Positions 43,150 to 53,880 are shown, counted from the stretch's first letter. The stretch is 64,000 bases of DNA from Selaginella moellendorffii (GCF_000143415.4 NW_003314262.1:1835732-1899731), one strand, 5' to 3'. Notes: a model not told the origin generated them from the sequence alone. A program made the numbers and translations.

Positions 43150-45688
43150 TCAGATACCTGAGGCGTGCACAGGATATCGACACAAGGGACAGCTGAGCTT
43201 CGGCCACTGAGGTGGTGACTCCCCATTGAAGTCAGCATCTAATGCATGCATCGACTCCTGACGCATCCAAGACATGAAACAGGATGTGTGTCCGTGATGA
43301 TTACAAGGCAGCACCGTCACCAATTCTCCTGGAGCACCAAACTTGTTGCACATACAGCAGTACATTTGTAGTACGTTGTCTCGCTGTTCTGCCGGCTCAA
43401 GAGGCGCTGTATGCTGTAACAAAATATAACTATTATTCACGATTCGTTTCAAAAAGAGTGCATACCTGCTGTTCCAGAGCTCTAAAAGCTGACAGAACCA
43501 ATTCAGCCTGTTCGATAATTCTCGAAAAGTTATTGCAGAAGAGTCTTGGAATAGACTCGGTTGGTGCTTCTGCCAGCATTAGAGTTTCAACTTTGCGACC
43601 ATAGGCATCAGACATATGTCGTATGGCTCTGTTAAAAGGAAAAAAACCTCATTAAAATGCTGTGTCAATGATGAGTTACCTGTTTATAAGAGCACAAGCT
43701 GGTTCAAAGGTCGCGACAATCAAAATATTAGGAACGTCACCCCAACCGCTAAACATGATCTCTTTTCGTCTTGTGAGATATTCCTTCCTAACCGCAAAGC
43801 GGTTTGCTTGAGTATAGAGTCTTATGAAATTGGTAACAGCCTGGGTTGAGAGCTTTAGCACCCCTAAAGAACAAAATTGTGAACACATTAGTTTTCAAGA
43901 ACTCTGTACTTACTTGGACGAGCCATATGGGCGCACATCAAGTGCAAGAGATCCAATGGTTTCACCAGGGAGCCAGGACGGTATGGTAGATATGTACTCT
44001 CCAACTGAGACATCGTGCTCCATTGCTGCTGTTTCCAAGTTTCTATCAGCATCCTCTCTGGCGTTTCTTCATGACTAAGACTTATCAGCATACGATTGAC
44101 ACGATCTGGGAGTGGCAAAAGTAGTTTTGTCACCACTCTTGGTGAGTTTTCTGCAAAAACTTTGCAGCCTTTTAGAAAATCACAATTATTCACATAGCAG
44201 CCTACCTGCTGTGAGGACGACGATAGTTTTGCCTTGTAAGATGTGAAGACTCTTTGGTGCCAGACAGAGTGCACAAGGAGCTGTGTGATCACTTACAAAA
44301 CTCGTGTTGTCACCAGGTAACACTCCGAAAAACTGTAGCTGCTGTAGAAGAACCTCAACTACAAGTGAGCCCGTTGATAGTAAGCTTATCACGCCAGTAT
44401 CGATGTCCGGTAAATTCTTCATTAGCACGTGCTGTGTTTCAGGCGCTGAAGAAAACTCGAACGGAAGCTCGCAAGAAAACACGAGATAGTCATGAAACAA
44501 GCCATGACAAGAAATTCTTGCTGCACCCAATTTGTAATCAAGGAAAAGACCTCGGTACAAAGTCACGTTACCAGGGAATAAGTATCAAAAAGACATACCA
44601 TTCAAAGAAGTGAGAGGCAAAAAGACGTTTGCATTCTGTCGTAGCATCTCCCGATATTCTAGATTGGTCTGGCCGTGTATAATCGCTGAAAATACCTGCA
44701 GGGCGAGCAACTTCTTTTAGAACTGTAGTTCCAAATTGTGAGAGAAAAAGTGTTTATACCACTCAAGGAAGTGCGGGCGAGGTAGATGTTTGCATGCTGT
44801 TGCAGCAAGTCCGGATATTTTTGATTGATCTGGCCGGGAAAATCACTTCTCAACTCCCAAGTGTCTAAGACTAAATATGAGAAAGAACAAAGATAAATCA
44901 GTCGAGAAGAAAAGCTTTTGGGTGTCTACTCACTGCATGGCGGCTCTCGGTAGCGCTCCGTTAAACTCCATCCCATTTGCGGTGCCAGCAAGTTCCTCGA
45001 GCCCTTCAAAACCACGATAAAAAAAGACCGTCAAGAGGACATAGCAACTACTACTCTATCGCTCCTAGATCCAGACTCCTACTCATAATGCTCTCTGTTC
45101 TTCCAAAAGATTCAGCTTACTTGGGATGCTAGATGACGGTGTAAGAATTTGTAGATTGTCCACTCCGGAGCAAAGCCAGTTTCCGAAACAGCGCGTTCCT
45201 TTCCAGCATAAAATGAGTCACAGAATACTACACACCATCATCTTACCTGATGGAGTCTGTAGTAGAAGCGATCGACTTTCAGGCTGTCGATGAGAGCAGC
45301 GTCGCAAGGTTCGGCACATCCAAAGTGCGATTCTTTCCAGCAAGAAAGTGGATTGCTAAGAAGAACACGAGAAAAGCTGTACCTCGGAGCGTTCCCTGTA
45401 GAAGGGCCATGGATCCCAGGACACGATCTTCAAGATTTCCGCGATGCCATTTGATTTCGGATCCAATGGAGCCTCCTATCCAGAGAAAGATGGAGACACG
45501 CGAAGAAACGGAGAAATATGGAGAAGGGGCAAGATTTCGGGAGATTTCACCTCAGAATCTCGACGAGGCCTGTACAAGAAGCGATCGCCGAGCGCTGCAT
45601 TGCCGATCCCGAGCATTGTATTGCCGATTTCCGGATCATTCGGATCATCCGCAGCGGGCGCGCTCTCCTCCATTCCCTCCTCCCCCAT
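43150..45688 (-). CDS. Multi-exon protein with C-terminal RING-H2-type finger
   Basis: The start is probably ATG 45688 (MGEEGMEESAPAADDP), 10 bases downstream of a telo-box (AAACCCTAA, 45698-45706, plus strand). Then follow roughly twelve short exons to 43150; not every junction is certain. Recognisable exon pieces: FLHRHLASQ, APQMGWSLTERYREPPC, two similar exons (about 44870-44755 and 44690-44600), KNLPDIDTGVISLLSTGSLVVE, KLLLPLPDRVNRMLISLSHEE, FSGWGDVPNILIVATFEPA. The C-terminal exon has CCMCNKFG, LPCNHHGHTSCFMSW and SCPLCRYP, a RING-type zinc finger, pointing to an E3 ubiquitin ligase. The middle may be a vWA/Sec23-like fold, but that is weak. A broken fragment lies at 14375-14590. CAG|GTATCT just before the stop could instead be a splice donor. 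Confidence 0.5.
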
Positions 45689-45697
45689 TTCAAACTA

Positions 45698-45706
45698 AAA
45701 CCCTAA
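45698..45706 (-). promoter_or_regulatory. Telo-box next to the RING gene start
   Basis: AAACCCTAA on the plus strand (TTAGGGTTT toward the gene) lies 10 bases upstream of the proposed start codon. This suggests the leader or promoter of the minus-strand RING gene lies here. Confidence 0.45.
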
Positions 45707-45830
45707 CCCCCGGGGTATATTAAATGCCTTTATCTTTTGATGGCTTAGGTTAGGTTAAAGAGCAAAATTAAAGGTCACGAAATAATTACAACAAAAGCTT
45801 CTTCCATTGAGAGTTATCGATCGAGTTTCT

Positions 45831-48512
45831 CTACAATCGATCGAGCAAGCACGCCGGAGGAGGCGAGAAATACGCTACACGCCTCTGGTGGAGCGGCATG
45901 AGCGGGATCCTAGGCGGCTTGTCCTCCTTTCTCACGCTCGAATCCTCCGACTGATCCAACACCCCGGGGCCTCTCGTGTAGACAACCGCGATGGCCGACG
46001 CAAACGCTTGCAAGTAGCTCACCGGAGCCTGGAAGGAGATCGGGAACAATCCATCGCTGATCGCTCCCAAGCGCAGCGAGGGAGATTGGCTTTTGTTCTT
46101 CCCCTGGAAAAAAAACTTAAAACTCCGATCAGCCAAGGAATAGAAGATAACTTCTCTTACCTGCAAAGAGATGTTGATGAGCTCTTTCGATCTTTGGAGC
46201 TCCTGCTGGCCTTCCAGGATCGTTAGACCGCAGCCGAGATCCCAGCTTCCACAGTCGCATCGCCCTCCAGAGCGCCACCGATCCATCAAAGGTTGAGGAC
46301 CGCCACTTCCTCGTACTGGTAGCCCGTGGTTTCCAGCCGGGAGAACTACCGTCACGGTGGAGGCCGGAGCTTCTTCTCTCCCAAAGTCGGCCTTCACTCC
46401 CATCAGTTCTCTGAGCTTAAAGCTGTGCGTCCTGGCCTTGTTGTCGCCCTGGTTTTCTTTCGTCTCGGTCGCCACCTGCAGTGGCAATCGTCCCGGAAGG
46501 CTGAATCTCCGGCCATTAGAGCCCTTCCTGGACGAGTTCCTGAGTGCCTTCGAGCTCCATTTCTTGTTTAGAGCCTCCCAGACGGACTGTGCGCTGCTCA
46601 CACCGGCGGACGATCGGATCACGATGGCGGCAAACTCTGGCGATGACTGGATCTTCACCTCCGCGGCCTCCACTTCGCTGTCACTCCACGAGCTTCGATC
46701 GTCGTCCGACTTTGGCCTCAGCGGACTGGAGCTTAGAGACTTCTTTGAGCGCCGGAGACGATCTCGCTTCGAAAACCGAGGCGAAACCAAGCTCGTAGGG
46801 ACCATGCTCATCGCGACGTAGCGCGAGGAGGTCGCGTTTGCTAGCCGCACCGGAGAAGGGCTAGCCGCAGAAAAAGGTGACGGAAAGCTATACGGTGACT
46901 TGCAGCTCGACTGTGGCGATGTTCCAGTCTCCCAAGTCGAGAAGCTCAGCCTTGGGCTACATGCTCCATTTCCATCCGAAAGAACGAATTCCAGCTCCAT
47001 GGTGTCGTCTTCATCCTTGCTTTCTGCTGGCACAACTTTGCTGCTGAAGGTCATGCTTCCAACAAGCTCTGGATCGGTCCTGTCTCTTCTCACCCAGTTC
47101 TTCCAGTGTCTTCTCGATCTTCCCTTCGGCTTCCAGGAGTAGAACGTGTATACCAGCTCCCCGGTCTCTAGGCCGTCAAGAGGACAGGATTTCACCGCTT
47201 TCGCAACAAGGATTTCTTCAAGACCGTCGACGGAGAATGTGAAACTCGGGGTGTCGTTCCGGACCACACAGTGAACATGACCATGGACAGTCCGCGATGG
47301 AACTACCATAGACATGCTCACGCTGGCCAGCTGCGCATTCTCTTCTCTTGACGTTGTTTTGCCGAATGACAGACGAGGAGAAGGCAGGCAGCGAGTTTTA
47401 CCCCCGTGAACGCTGTCCTCGGAAGCGAAGTAGAGTGGACCCTTATATTCCTCCAAAAACGTCCCATCCTCCGGCACCACTGTCTTTGCCATCCCGAGAC
47501 ACCCCAAAGCTTTTGCTTCCATACCTCGAACTCGTCTGGGAGATGTCCCATACAGGCTTGTTTTGCCACTTGTCGAAGCAGATAACTCAGCACCAGCGCC
47601 TGTTTTCATCTTGAATTGTTCCCCACCTGTCTTCGCAAAAGACAAGCGATTGTTTCTCGGTTGACTGCTTGCAGGGTTTCGTCTCACACCCCCTGGAGAA
47701 CTATGGTACCCGGACTTCTCTTCTTGCGTCTCAAAGGCTCTTGAAGGCGTAGCCACGGAGTTTCGTTCTGACAGAGGAGAAGGATGGCCGATAGAAAGCC
47801 GCGACTTGAACTTGTCATACGAACTTCTCCGAAAAGTCGGTCCGGGGCTCAACGGCAGATGCTTGGTAAGAACAGACCCCAAGCTCTTGGCAAGTTTCTT
47901 CCTTCGTGACGAGCGTATCCGCAACTCGCCGCCGCCATCGCCTGCTTGATCGAAGCAAGGATTAATGCAGCTGTGAATGTTCTTGGAGCAGTAACGCGTG
48001 CGATCTGTCCAAACTGGAAACGTTTCGTAGGCGTCATCTTGCAGAGAAACGGCTGCCTTGGGCGAGTCTGCTGCAGGAGTTTGTTTGTTCGTTGCCAGTT
48101 GCCTGTTGCCTGCGATCCTGACACTATCATCACCTTCGTCCCCCACCAAATTTCCCTCCACGAAAGAAAATTCGAAATAAGAGCTGTTGTCCCTGGAACT
48201 CGTTCCGGCAAGTTTCGATCCTGGCAAGAACTCAATGCTGGAGGTGACGGACAAGCTAACAATTGGTGAAACCTCCTCCTTGACGAAAGAGCTTGCGTCA
48301 CTTCTGGATGAAAACGAAGAGCAATCAACCGTTGAAAACAGTGACGACGTCTCGCTGTTCGATGGCGAGTGGAATGCAGCGACTGGAAGCGTACTCTTGG
48401 GTGAAATTTCTTTGTCATACGTGTTTGACGGGCCCTCACCCACATAACTCTCGAGATTCTTCGCTATCTCTTCCCGAACGAGCTCCGACTGTGTGGACAC
48501 CATAGCCGACAT
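45831..48512 (-). CDS. DUF3527 family protein
   Basis: A frame of 893 codons from ATG 48512, of which 57 bases (46160-46104) are almost certainly an intron: GTAAGA...TTTTTTTCCAG, phase 0, no stop inside. Splicing gives 874 residues. The first 350 or so are Ser-rich and disordered. The plant DUF3527 region follows, with VRNDTPSFTFSVDG, ELVYTFYSWKPKG, FAAIVIRS, VVLPAGNHGLP, MDRWRSGGRCDCGSWDLGC (near residue 745) and LRLGAISDGLFPISFQAP. The function of this plant family is not known to me. A 5' UTR intron (48768-48523, GTGAGT...CAG) ends 11 bases before the ATG. The stop at 45831 is about 140 bases from the start of the RING gene upstream region. Confidence 0.85.
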   Translation of the reverse strand: MSAMVSTQSELVREEIAKNLESYVGEGPSNTYDKEISPKSTLPVAAFHSPSNSETSSLFSTVDCSSFSSRSDASSFVKEEVSPIVSLSVTSSIEFLPGSKLAGTSSRDNSSYFEFSFVEGNLVGDEGDDSVRIAGNRQLATNKQTPAADSPKAAVSLQDDAYETFPVWTDRTRYCSKNIHSCINPCFDQAGDGGGELRIRSSRRKKLAKSLGSVLTKHLPLSPGPTFRRSSYDKFKSRLSIGHPSPLSERNSVATPSRAFETQEEKSGYHSSPGGVRRNPASSQPRNNRLSFAKTGGEQFKMKTGAGAELSASTSGKTSLYGTSPRRVRGMEAKALGCLGMAKTVVPEDGTFLEEYKGPLYFASEDSVHGGKTRCLPSPRLSFGKTTSREENAQLASVSMSMVVPSRTVHGHVHCVVRNDTPSFTFSVDGLEEILVAKAVKSCPLDGLETGELVYTFYSWKPKGRSRRHWKNWVRRDRTDPELVGSMTFSSKVVPAESKDEDDTMELEFVLSDGNGACSPRLSFSTWETGTSPQSSCKSPYSFPSPFSAASPSPVRLANATSSRYVAMSMVPTSLVSPRFSKRDRLRRSKKSLSSSPLRPKSDDDRSSWSDSEVEAAEVKIQSSPEFAAIVIRSSAGVSSAQSVWEALNKKWSSKALRNSSRKGSNGRRFSLPGRLPLQVATETKENQGDNKARTHSFKLRELMGVKADFGREEAPASTVTVVLPAGNHGLPVRGSGGPQPLMDRWRSGGRCDCGSWDLGCGLTILEGQQELQRSKELINISLQVREVIFYSLADRSFKFFFQGKNKSQSPSLRLGAISDGLFPISFQAPVSYLQAFASAIAVVYTRGPGVLDQSEDSSVRKEDKPPRIPLMPLHQRRVAYFSPPPACLLDRL

Positions 48513-48522
48513 TTGTACAGAC

Positions 48523-48768
48523 CTGATAAGTCACCATGGCAGAGAGAGATAGTATCCTATATTGTAAGAACTCGATCACTTACTGGCAAGAAAAAAACGA
48601 TTTGATCTCTCCGCTGTCGCGTTTTTATGGAATGGAAACAGTGGTCAACTATAACGTGTTCCTTCCTGTGATCCACTTAGAAACTTTGATACGCGATTGT
48701 CCTGACACTGTTATGAAACAGAAAAGGGAATTGTTAGGAGCTACCAAAAGATTTTAAAAACCACTCAC
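48523..48768 (-). other. Probable 5' UTR intron of the DUF3527 gene
   Basis: Donor ACG|GTGAGTGG at 48768 and acceptor CTTATCAG at 48523, just upstream of the start codon. No coding potential is seen in between. Confidence 0.55.
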
Positions 48769-50355
48769 CGTCTCAGAAGCCCAGAGCTCTCACTCTTGAC
48801 TCCCGTGAAGATCACGTTTTCTTCCCTGATGCATGCAAGGACTCTGTCCTCTCCAGCTTCTACTAGACCAAACCTGGCGATCGCAAGAGCATTCCAAAAC
48901 ATTCGCCCCAAACACCTCTGCTGGATTCTACTTTCGTCGCTGCTCGATCAAGTGGAATAGAAAGGGAGCGAGCTCTTGCCACTTCGTTGGAAGACTAAAT
49001 CCAAGCTGCAGAGACGCAGATGAAGTGCAAGGCGATCGATCATAACAAAAGCTCAAAGAAATTTCTGGGCCTGGCAACTCACATTGATTCGCGACTGGGA
49101 TAGATATTACGGAGCTCTCTGCCGGCTCCCTGGCAAACCTGATGAAAAAGAGTGGCCGTGATTTTGCAACGATCTCCTCCAGAGCTGCGCGACGGATGCA
49201 TTAAATGTCTCATGAGACAACAAAAGATCATCCAGCGAAGAATCAGAGGAGCAAGAGAGAAGAGCGCTCCAATCGACCGATGCTGTCGAGGAAATTTGGC
49301 ATCAAGAACAAGACGGTGCTAGTAGCGCTGCCACATTTCCCATGGCGGATTGCGTCTCTTCCACCATAGCCGCTGTAAATGCGCTCCCATACGAGGACAA
49401 AGAGAAATAAAACCTTTCTTGAGGCCTTCTTGAGCCATATGGCATAGATTGCCAGAAAAGTCGTACGCTAAAGTACGGCAAATTTCAAACAGCGACTTAT
49501 ATTTTCTAGAGAATTTACTATGGGTCGCTGCTAAACGAACTAGCGTGACCAGATTTTCTACCGAGCGAAAGCCTACCTAGCGGCCAGTAAGTAGGCTTGC
49601 TAAATTTTAACCAAGGGTAAAACCTGACAGTGATGCCGCGTGCATGGGAATAGTAAAGGTGGTGAAAACGAAGTGCATCGTGTGGCGCCAAGTGTCCGGC
49701 GAGATTCGCTCACACGGTGGTAAGGAAATTCGAATTTGGTGACAATGGGTCAAAGAACAATTAATACAAATTCTATCATACCATGTTGCTATGATCGGAG
49801 AAACATTGTGGAATGAATCTTCCACTATTCCTCCTAACAAACACAAGTCAATGCAAACATCTATTTTGTTAGTTTGCGCCAAATTTAACTGGCCACTATC
49901 AGCGCACTAACGCAACCTCACATCACAATCCACAAGAGTCCATACTTTCAGTATCCGAGAGAAAAGAAGAGAATATATCAATAGAATAATCATCCCTCCC
50001 AAAACGACGTCTTCCCTCCCATTCCTTAAAGCACGCCTTTTGGTTTTGAATTTCAAACTTTTGCATGGCGCGCGCGCCGTGGCGGCCGTACAGCGACAAA
50101 ACCAAAGCGCGAATATCCTCTGCCATGCTCCCAAAATTTCAAGGAAAGTTTTAAACTCCGCATGAACGAACAAAGGTGGCGGCGTGTGTGAGTGGATTTC
50201 TCCAAAAAGCACGCGAGGTTTTGGACGGACAATAGGTAATTCAAACTGGACAATAGGAAAAAGCCATCTTCCATAGAGCAAATAGCTCGAAAAACTCTCC
50301 ATGAACGAACAAAGTGTCCACGAAAATCCAGTCTCTGTGAGTGTTTGATTGAGAG
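48769..50355. other. Intergenic region between DUF3527 and PLAC8 genes
   Basis: It contains the expected leader and promoter of the minus-strand DUF3527 gene (up to about 49400) and the 3' flank of the PLAC8 gene (50340 downward). Short ORFs at 49607-49882 and 49907-50605 have no protein-like character. I see no further gene. Confidence 0.5.
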
Positions 50356-51641
50356 CTACGCGCGCGGAGGATAGCCTGGAGGAGGATACCCAGTGGGAGG
50401 ATAGCCCGCCGGGTATGGCTGGCCGTAAGCTTGCGTCGGCGCTGGAGGGAAGTAGCCAGCGGATGGAGGAACTGGCTGATCGATCCGGGACATCATCTGG
50501 AATCCTGGAGCTTGCATTGGGCGCTCGACGGGGCCGAATTTTCCGTCCCACTTGTCCATCTCGACTTTGTGCTGTGTCTGTGGAAGAACAAAACAAAATA
50601 TACAAAAGAACTTGTCAACCATTGTCACGGGCTCGGTTGGAAGTTTTGTGCGTCTTACCTGCATACACGCGCACACCCTGCAAGAACAAAAGAAAAGAAG
50701 AAAAAGAAAAAGAACCCGTGATGAGATTGGAAGAAAAGACCAAAAGGAGTGCTCGGAAGAACTTACGTGCAGTAGACGCCGTCCGAGATGCAGTAGAGGA
50801 TATTGGCAGCCTCGTAGAGATCCTCGCTGCCAGCGATGGCCGCAACCAGCGAGAAGATGCACGAAAGCTGCTGCAAGCAAAACATAAACCCCTGCGATCC
50901 AGAAAGGCAATCGTAAGTTCCATGAAGAACGAAACATATGATGTCAAGACTCCATACGATGATGAAGTTGTCACATTTCGTGTTCTGGAGGTTATACTCG
51001 TCCTGTAGCAAGTAGCGTGTGGACTGGACGGAGTTTGGGAAGAACAGCATCACCTGATACAAGTTTTTGCGTTTTTGGTTTTTAGAAACAACAAGGATCA
51101 TAAGTCTGGGTGAAATTCTTGACTACCTCAGCGCAGAGACAAAGTTCCGGACAGCTTTGCTCGCCGCAGCTGCCACTGCAAGGCATATATCCAGCGCAGC
51201 ATACGTATCTACAGTGATCAAAAGGGAGAAAAAATAGTTTAGAAAAAAAATTTCATAGAAAAGAGAAACCACGAGGAAAAAGAACGATCGTGCCTGGACA
51301 TGTCGTTGTGAAGGGCCCGCTTTCTCAAGAGATAAGAAGCACACGGTGCACTGTAGAGAAGATCAAAGAAACAAAAAAAAAGGGATCGATCCAAGAATCG
51401 AGGAAGAGAGATCTTTATAAATCTCACCAGAAGGCGGCAAAGCAGCAAACTGGAAGCGAAATAACGGCCAAATATCAGCGAAGAACCAGCATTTGCGAGT
51501 AGAAAAGAGCGAAGCGAGAAAGAATCGATCGAAAAACTTACATGGACAATCGTTGAGAGTGGAATGCGTGAGATCGGTGTGCCAGAGGTTGCGGTAGGTG
51601 TTCCGCACCTCCATCTTATCGATGAGCGATTGCCTCCACAT
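50356..51641 (-). CDS. PLAC8-family cysteine-rich membrane protein
   Basis: Eight exons join exactly in frame to 240 residues: 51641-51542, 51449-51428 (22 nt), 51350-51294, 51208-51127, 51053-50958, 50891-50767, 50677-50659 (19 nt) and 50577-50356. The protein starts MWRQSLIDKMEVRNTYRNLW. It contains the CCFAAFCAPCASYLLRKRAL and YVCCAGYMPCSGSCGE segments, RYLLQDEYNLQNTKCDN, a hydrophobic helix (FMFCLQQLSCIFSLVAAIAG), CACMQTQHKVEMDK and a Pro/Gly/Tyr-rich tail with GYPPPGYPP. This is a widespread plant membrane family of unknown biochemical role. Intron 3 (51293-51209) begins with GC (TCCAG|GCACGA) and is required to keep SRYVCC in frame. Two exons of about 20 nt are unusually small. Confidence 0.85.
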
Positions 51642-51716
51642 CTTGGAAGATCACGGGGGCGCGCGCTTCGTCGATCGAGTCAATCGCCCACAAAACCTAA
51701 CACCAATGGTGGAACC

Positions 51717-53273
51717 CTAGCGGGGAATATTCGAACCTGGAAGAGCGCCATAGAGCAAGACGTACGAGGAGCCTGTTCTAGCGTCGAGATCCAAGACCTT
51801 CTTGGCCGCGCGCGCCGCCAGCACCGATTCGCCGTGGATCCGACACGCCCCCAGCAGCGTCTTCCACTGAATCCCCTCGCGATGGATCATCGGCATGCCG
51901 CGGACGAGATCCTCCGCCCTGGAGAGCTGCCCGGCGCGCGCGAGGAGATCCACCACGCACGCGTAGTGATTCTCGCGCGGCGCCATGGCGTAGTCGTCGA
52001 TCATCGCCAGGAAGAAGAGGATTCCGTCCTCGAGCAATCCGCCGTGGCTGCAAGCGCTGAGGATGCTCACGAACGTCTTCTCCCCTGGGATGAAACCCTC
52101 GAGTGCCATCGCCCGGAAGAAACCCTTGGCGCCATCGCTGTGGCCGATCTTGGCCAGCGCCGCGACGAGCTCCGTCCAGGACACGATCGTGCGCTCCGGC
52201 ATCGCCGCAAAGATCGCCGCCGCGACATCAAGGTCCCCGCAGCAGCAGTACATTTCGATCACGGCATTCGCGACGATCGAATCAGAGAGAAGCCCTCGCC
52301 TCGCGACCTCCCCGTGGAGAACCTTGCCCTGGGGACGATCCGTGACACTCGCGCACGCATCCAGCAAGCTCGTGAATGTGATCTCGTCCGCCACGAGATC
52401 CATCGCGCAATAGAGCCGCAGCGCTTCATAGCCCTGATCGCTCGCGACGTATGCCTTGATCATCAAATTCCAGGTCGCGACGCTCCTCTCTTTCATCCTA
52501 TCGAAGATTTTTCTCGCTTCTAGCAGATGCCCATTCAAGGCATATGCTCCTACCATGATATTCCACGAGACTAGATTCCATTCCGGAATCCTGTCAAAGA
52601 GGCTTCTTGCCCAGTCGACCATTCCGCCAGAAGAGTAGGCCGATAGCATCAGATTCCACGACGTGATGTTATACTCGGGCATCCGATCAAACAGGCATTC
52701 CGCCCCGGAATGGTCACCTTCCTGGACATACGCCGTGAGCATGCAATTCCAAGATACCATGTTCCTCTCCAGCATTGAATCAAATATTCTCTTAGATTCC
52801 TCTATTTCCCCATTCTGGAAGTACGCCGTGACCAAAGAGTTCCAGGAGACTACGTTCGGCTCGGGCATTCTATCAAAGAATTTCTTTGCGCTTTCAAGAT
52901 GCCCGAGGAGGGCATATGCCGAGATCATCGTATTCCACGACACGGAATCTCTCTCCGGCATCCCCTCGAAAAGATTCCTGGCATCGTCGAGATTCCCACT
53001 GCCGGCAAATGCCGCAATGAGGATATTCCAGGTGAAAACATTGCGGTGTGGCATCTTCTGGAACAGAAGGTGTGCTTCGTCAACGCTGCCACATCGGCCG
53101 TACATCTGGATGAGGAGATTGCAGAGGAACACATCCTGGCCGTCCTTTGCGATCTGTGAGTGCAGCTGCCGGCCAAGAGAGAGGCATCGAGGGCCATTGC
53201 ACTGCCCCAGAAGAAACGCATATGCCTGTTTCGTTGGATCTGATGCTCTGTTTTTGATATGTTTTTCTGTCAT
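51717..53273 (-). CDS. PLS-class pentatricopeptide repeat protein, E-type end
   Basis: A single-exon ORF of 518 residues. After about 15 residues come some twelve PPR motifs of P, L and S type (for example FTWNILIAAFAGSGNLDDAR, VSWNTMISAYALLGHLESA, VSWNSLVTAYFQNGEIEES), then the E-domain signature IQWKTLLGACRIHG. It stops soon after (SSYVLLYGALPGSNIPR), so E is incomplete and there is no DYW deaminase. PLS proteins bind organelle RNA, mostly as the recognition part of C-to-U editing machines, and ones without DYW need a partner deaminase. No clear transit peptide is seen; the start might lie upstream in another exon. The stop is 76 bases from the PLAC8 start codon on the same strand. Confidence 0.9.
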   Translation of the reverse strand: MTEKHIKNRASDPTKQAYAFLLGQCNGPRCLSLGRQLHSQIAKDGQDVFLCNLLIQMYGRCGSVDEAHLLFQKMPHRNVFTWNILIAAFAGSGNLDDARNLFEGMPERDSVSWNTMISAYALLGHLESAKKFFDRMPEPNVVSWNSLVTAYFQNGEIEESKRIFDSMLERNMVSWNCMLTAYVQEGDHSGAECLFDRMPEYNITSWNLMLSAYSSGGMVDWARSLFDRIPEWNLVSWNIMVGAYALNGHLLEARKIFDRMKERSVATWNLMIKAYVASDQGYEALRLYCAMDLVADEITFTSLLDACASVTDRPQGKVLHGEVARRGLLSDSIVANAVIEMYCCCGDLDVAAAIFAAMPERTIVSWTELVAALAKIGHSDGAKGFFRAMALEGFIPGEKTFVSILSACSHGGLLEDGILFFLAMIDDYAMAPRENHYACVVDLLARAGQLSRAEDLVRGMPMIHREGIQWKTLLGACRIHGESVLAARAAKKVLDLDARTGSSYVLLYGALPGSNIPR

Positions 53274-53315
53274 TCACATTTTTATCATTTGAAACAAAAA
53301 CTTTTTTATACGAAA

Positions 53316-53880
53316 TTATGTCTTGCGAGGATCACGACTTAATCCTAGTTCTTTCAAGGACTTGAGGTACTGCTTCATGAGCGAGATTTTACTGTGGGTG
53401 AGGTGATCAAGGTAGTCCCATGTGTAGATTCCAGTGTTATGGAGATCATCAAATGTGATCCTACCATGTAAGAATTCTTTAGATCGCCCAACAAAGAATT
53501 AACTGAGATACCTGATAGCATAGTTTCCAATGGGGTCAATTGACATGATGCCAACATGCCTCCTTCCAGAAACTATCTAGAGTTTCAAGGGAAAACGATG
53601 ATTTTTCAAGAGAAAGAGGAACTATATAAGAGAGAAAAAAGCGAACCTTGGATCTTCTCTTGCTATCAGCAGCTGGACTGTAGACTCGCAAGTACTCGGC
53701 AGACATTTGAAATTTCTGCCCATCGTCAAATTCGATCTCTGCCTGGCAAGAGTTGTTTAAGGAAACCACTCAAAGAAAGTTTCTTGCCTGGTGCGGATTT
53801 GGGACACGAACATTGATGACGGATCTCCCTCTCTTTCCCGAGAGAGCGAGCTGCCTCAACCACGCGCTAGCAAACACCAT
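53316..53880 (-). CDS. DUF971 (GBBH-like N-terminal domain) protein
   Basis: Four exons chain in frame to 132 residues: 53880-53788, 53742-53647, 53576-53512 and 53460-53316. A short basic N-terminus (MVFASAWLRQLALSGKRGRS) could be a mitochondrial targeting sequence. It precedes the DUF971 fold: EIEFDDGQKFQMSAEYLR, YSPAADSKRRSK, SGRRHVGIMSIDPIGNYA, ITFDDLHNTGIYTWDYL and the end LGLSRDPR. This small domain, related to the N-terminus of gamma-butyrobetaine hydroxylase, is linked in bacteria to iron-sulfur functions; the plant role is unclear. Intron 1 is only 44 nt and starts with GC (CAG|GCAAGA, ending GCCAG). Read-through meets TGA after eight codons, so splicing is required. Confidence 0.85.

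Noticed and set aside
45250-45723. 157-codon plus-strand ORF
   Set aside because: It is antisense to the first exons of the RING gene and has Arg/Pro/Ser-rich shadow composition.
46104-46160. Nineteen extra residues VREVIFYSLADRSFKFFFQ as part of the DUF3527 protein
   Set aside because: The stretch has GT-AG ends and a polypyrimidine tract and interrupts a conserved domain; treated as an intron.
51564-52523. 319-codon plus-strand ORF
   Set aside because: It is antisense to the PPR gene and the first PLAC8 exon; Arg/His/Asp-rich shadow composition.
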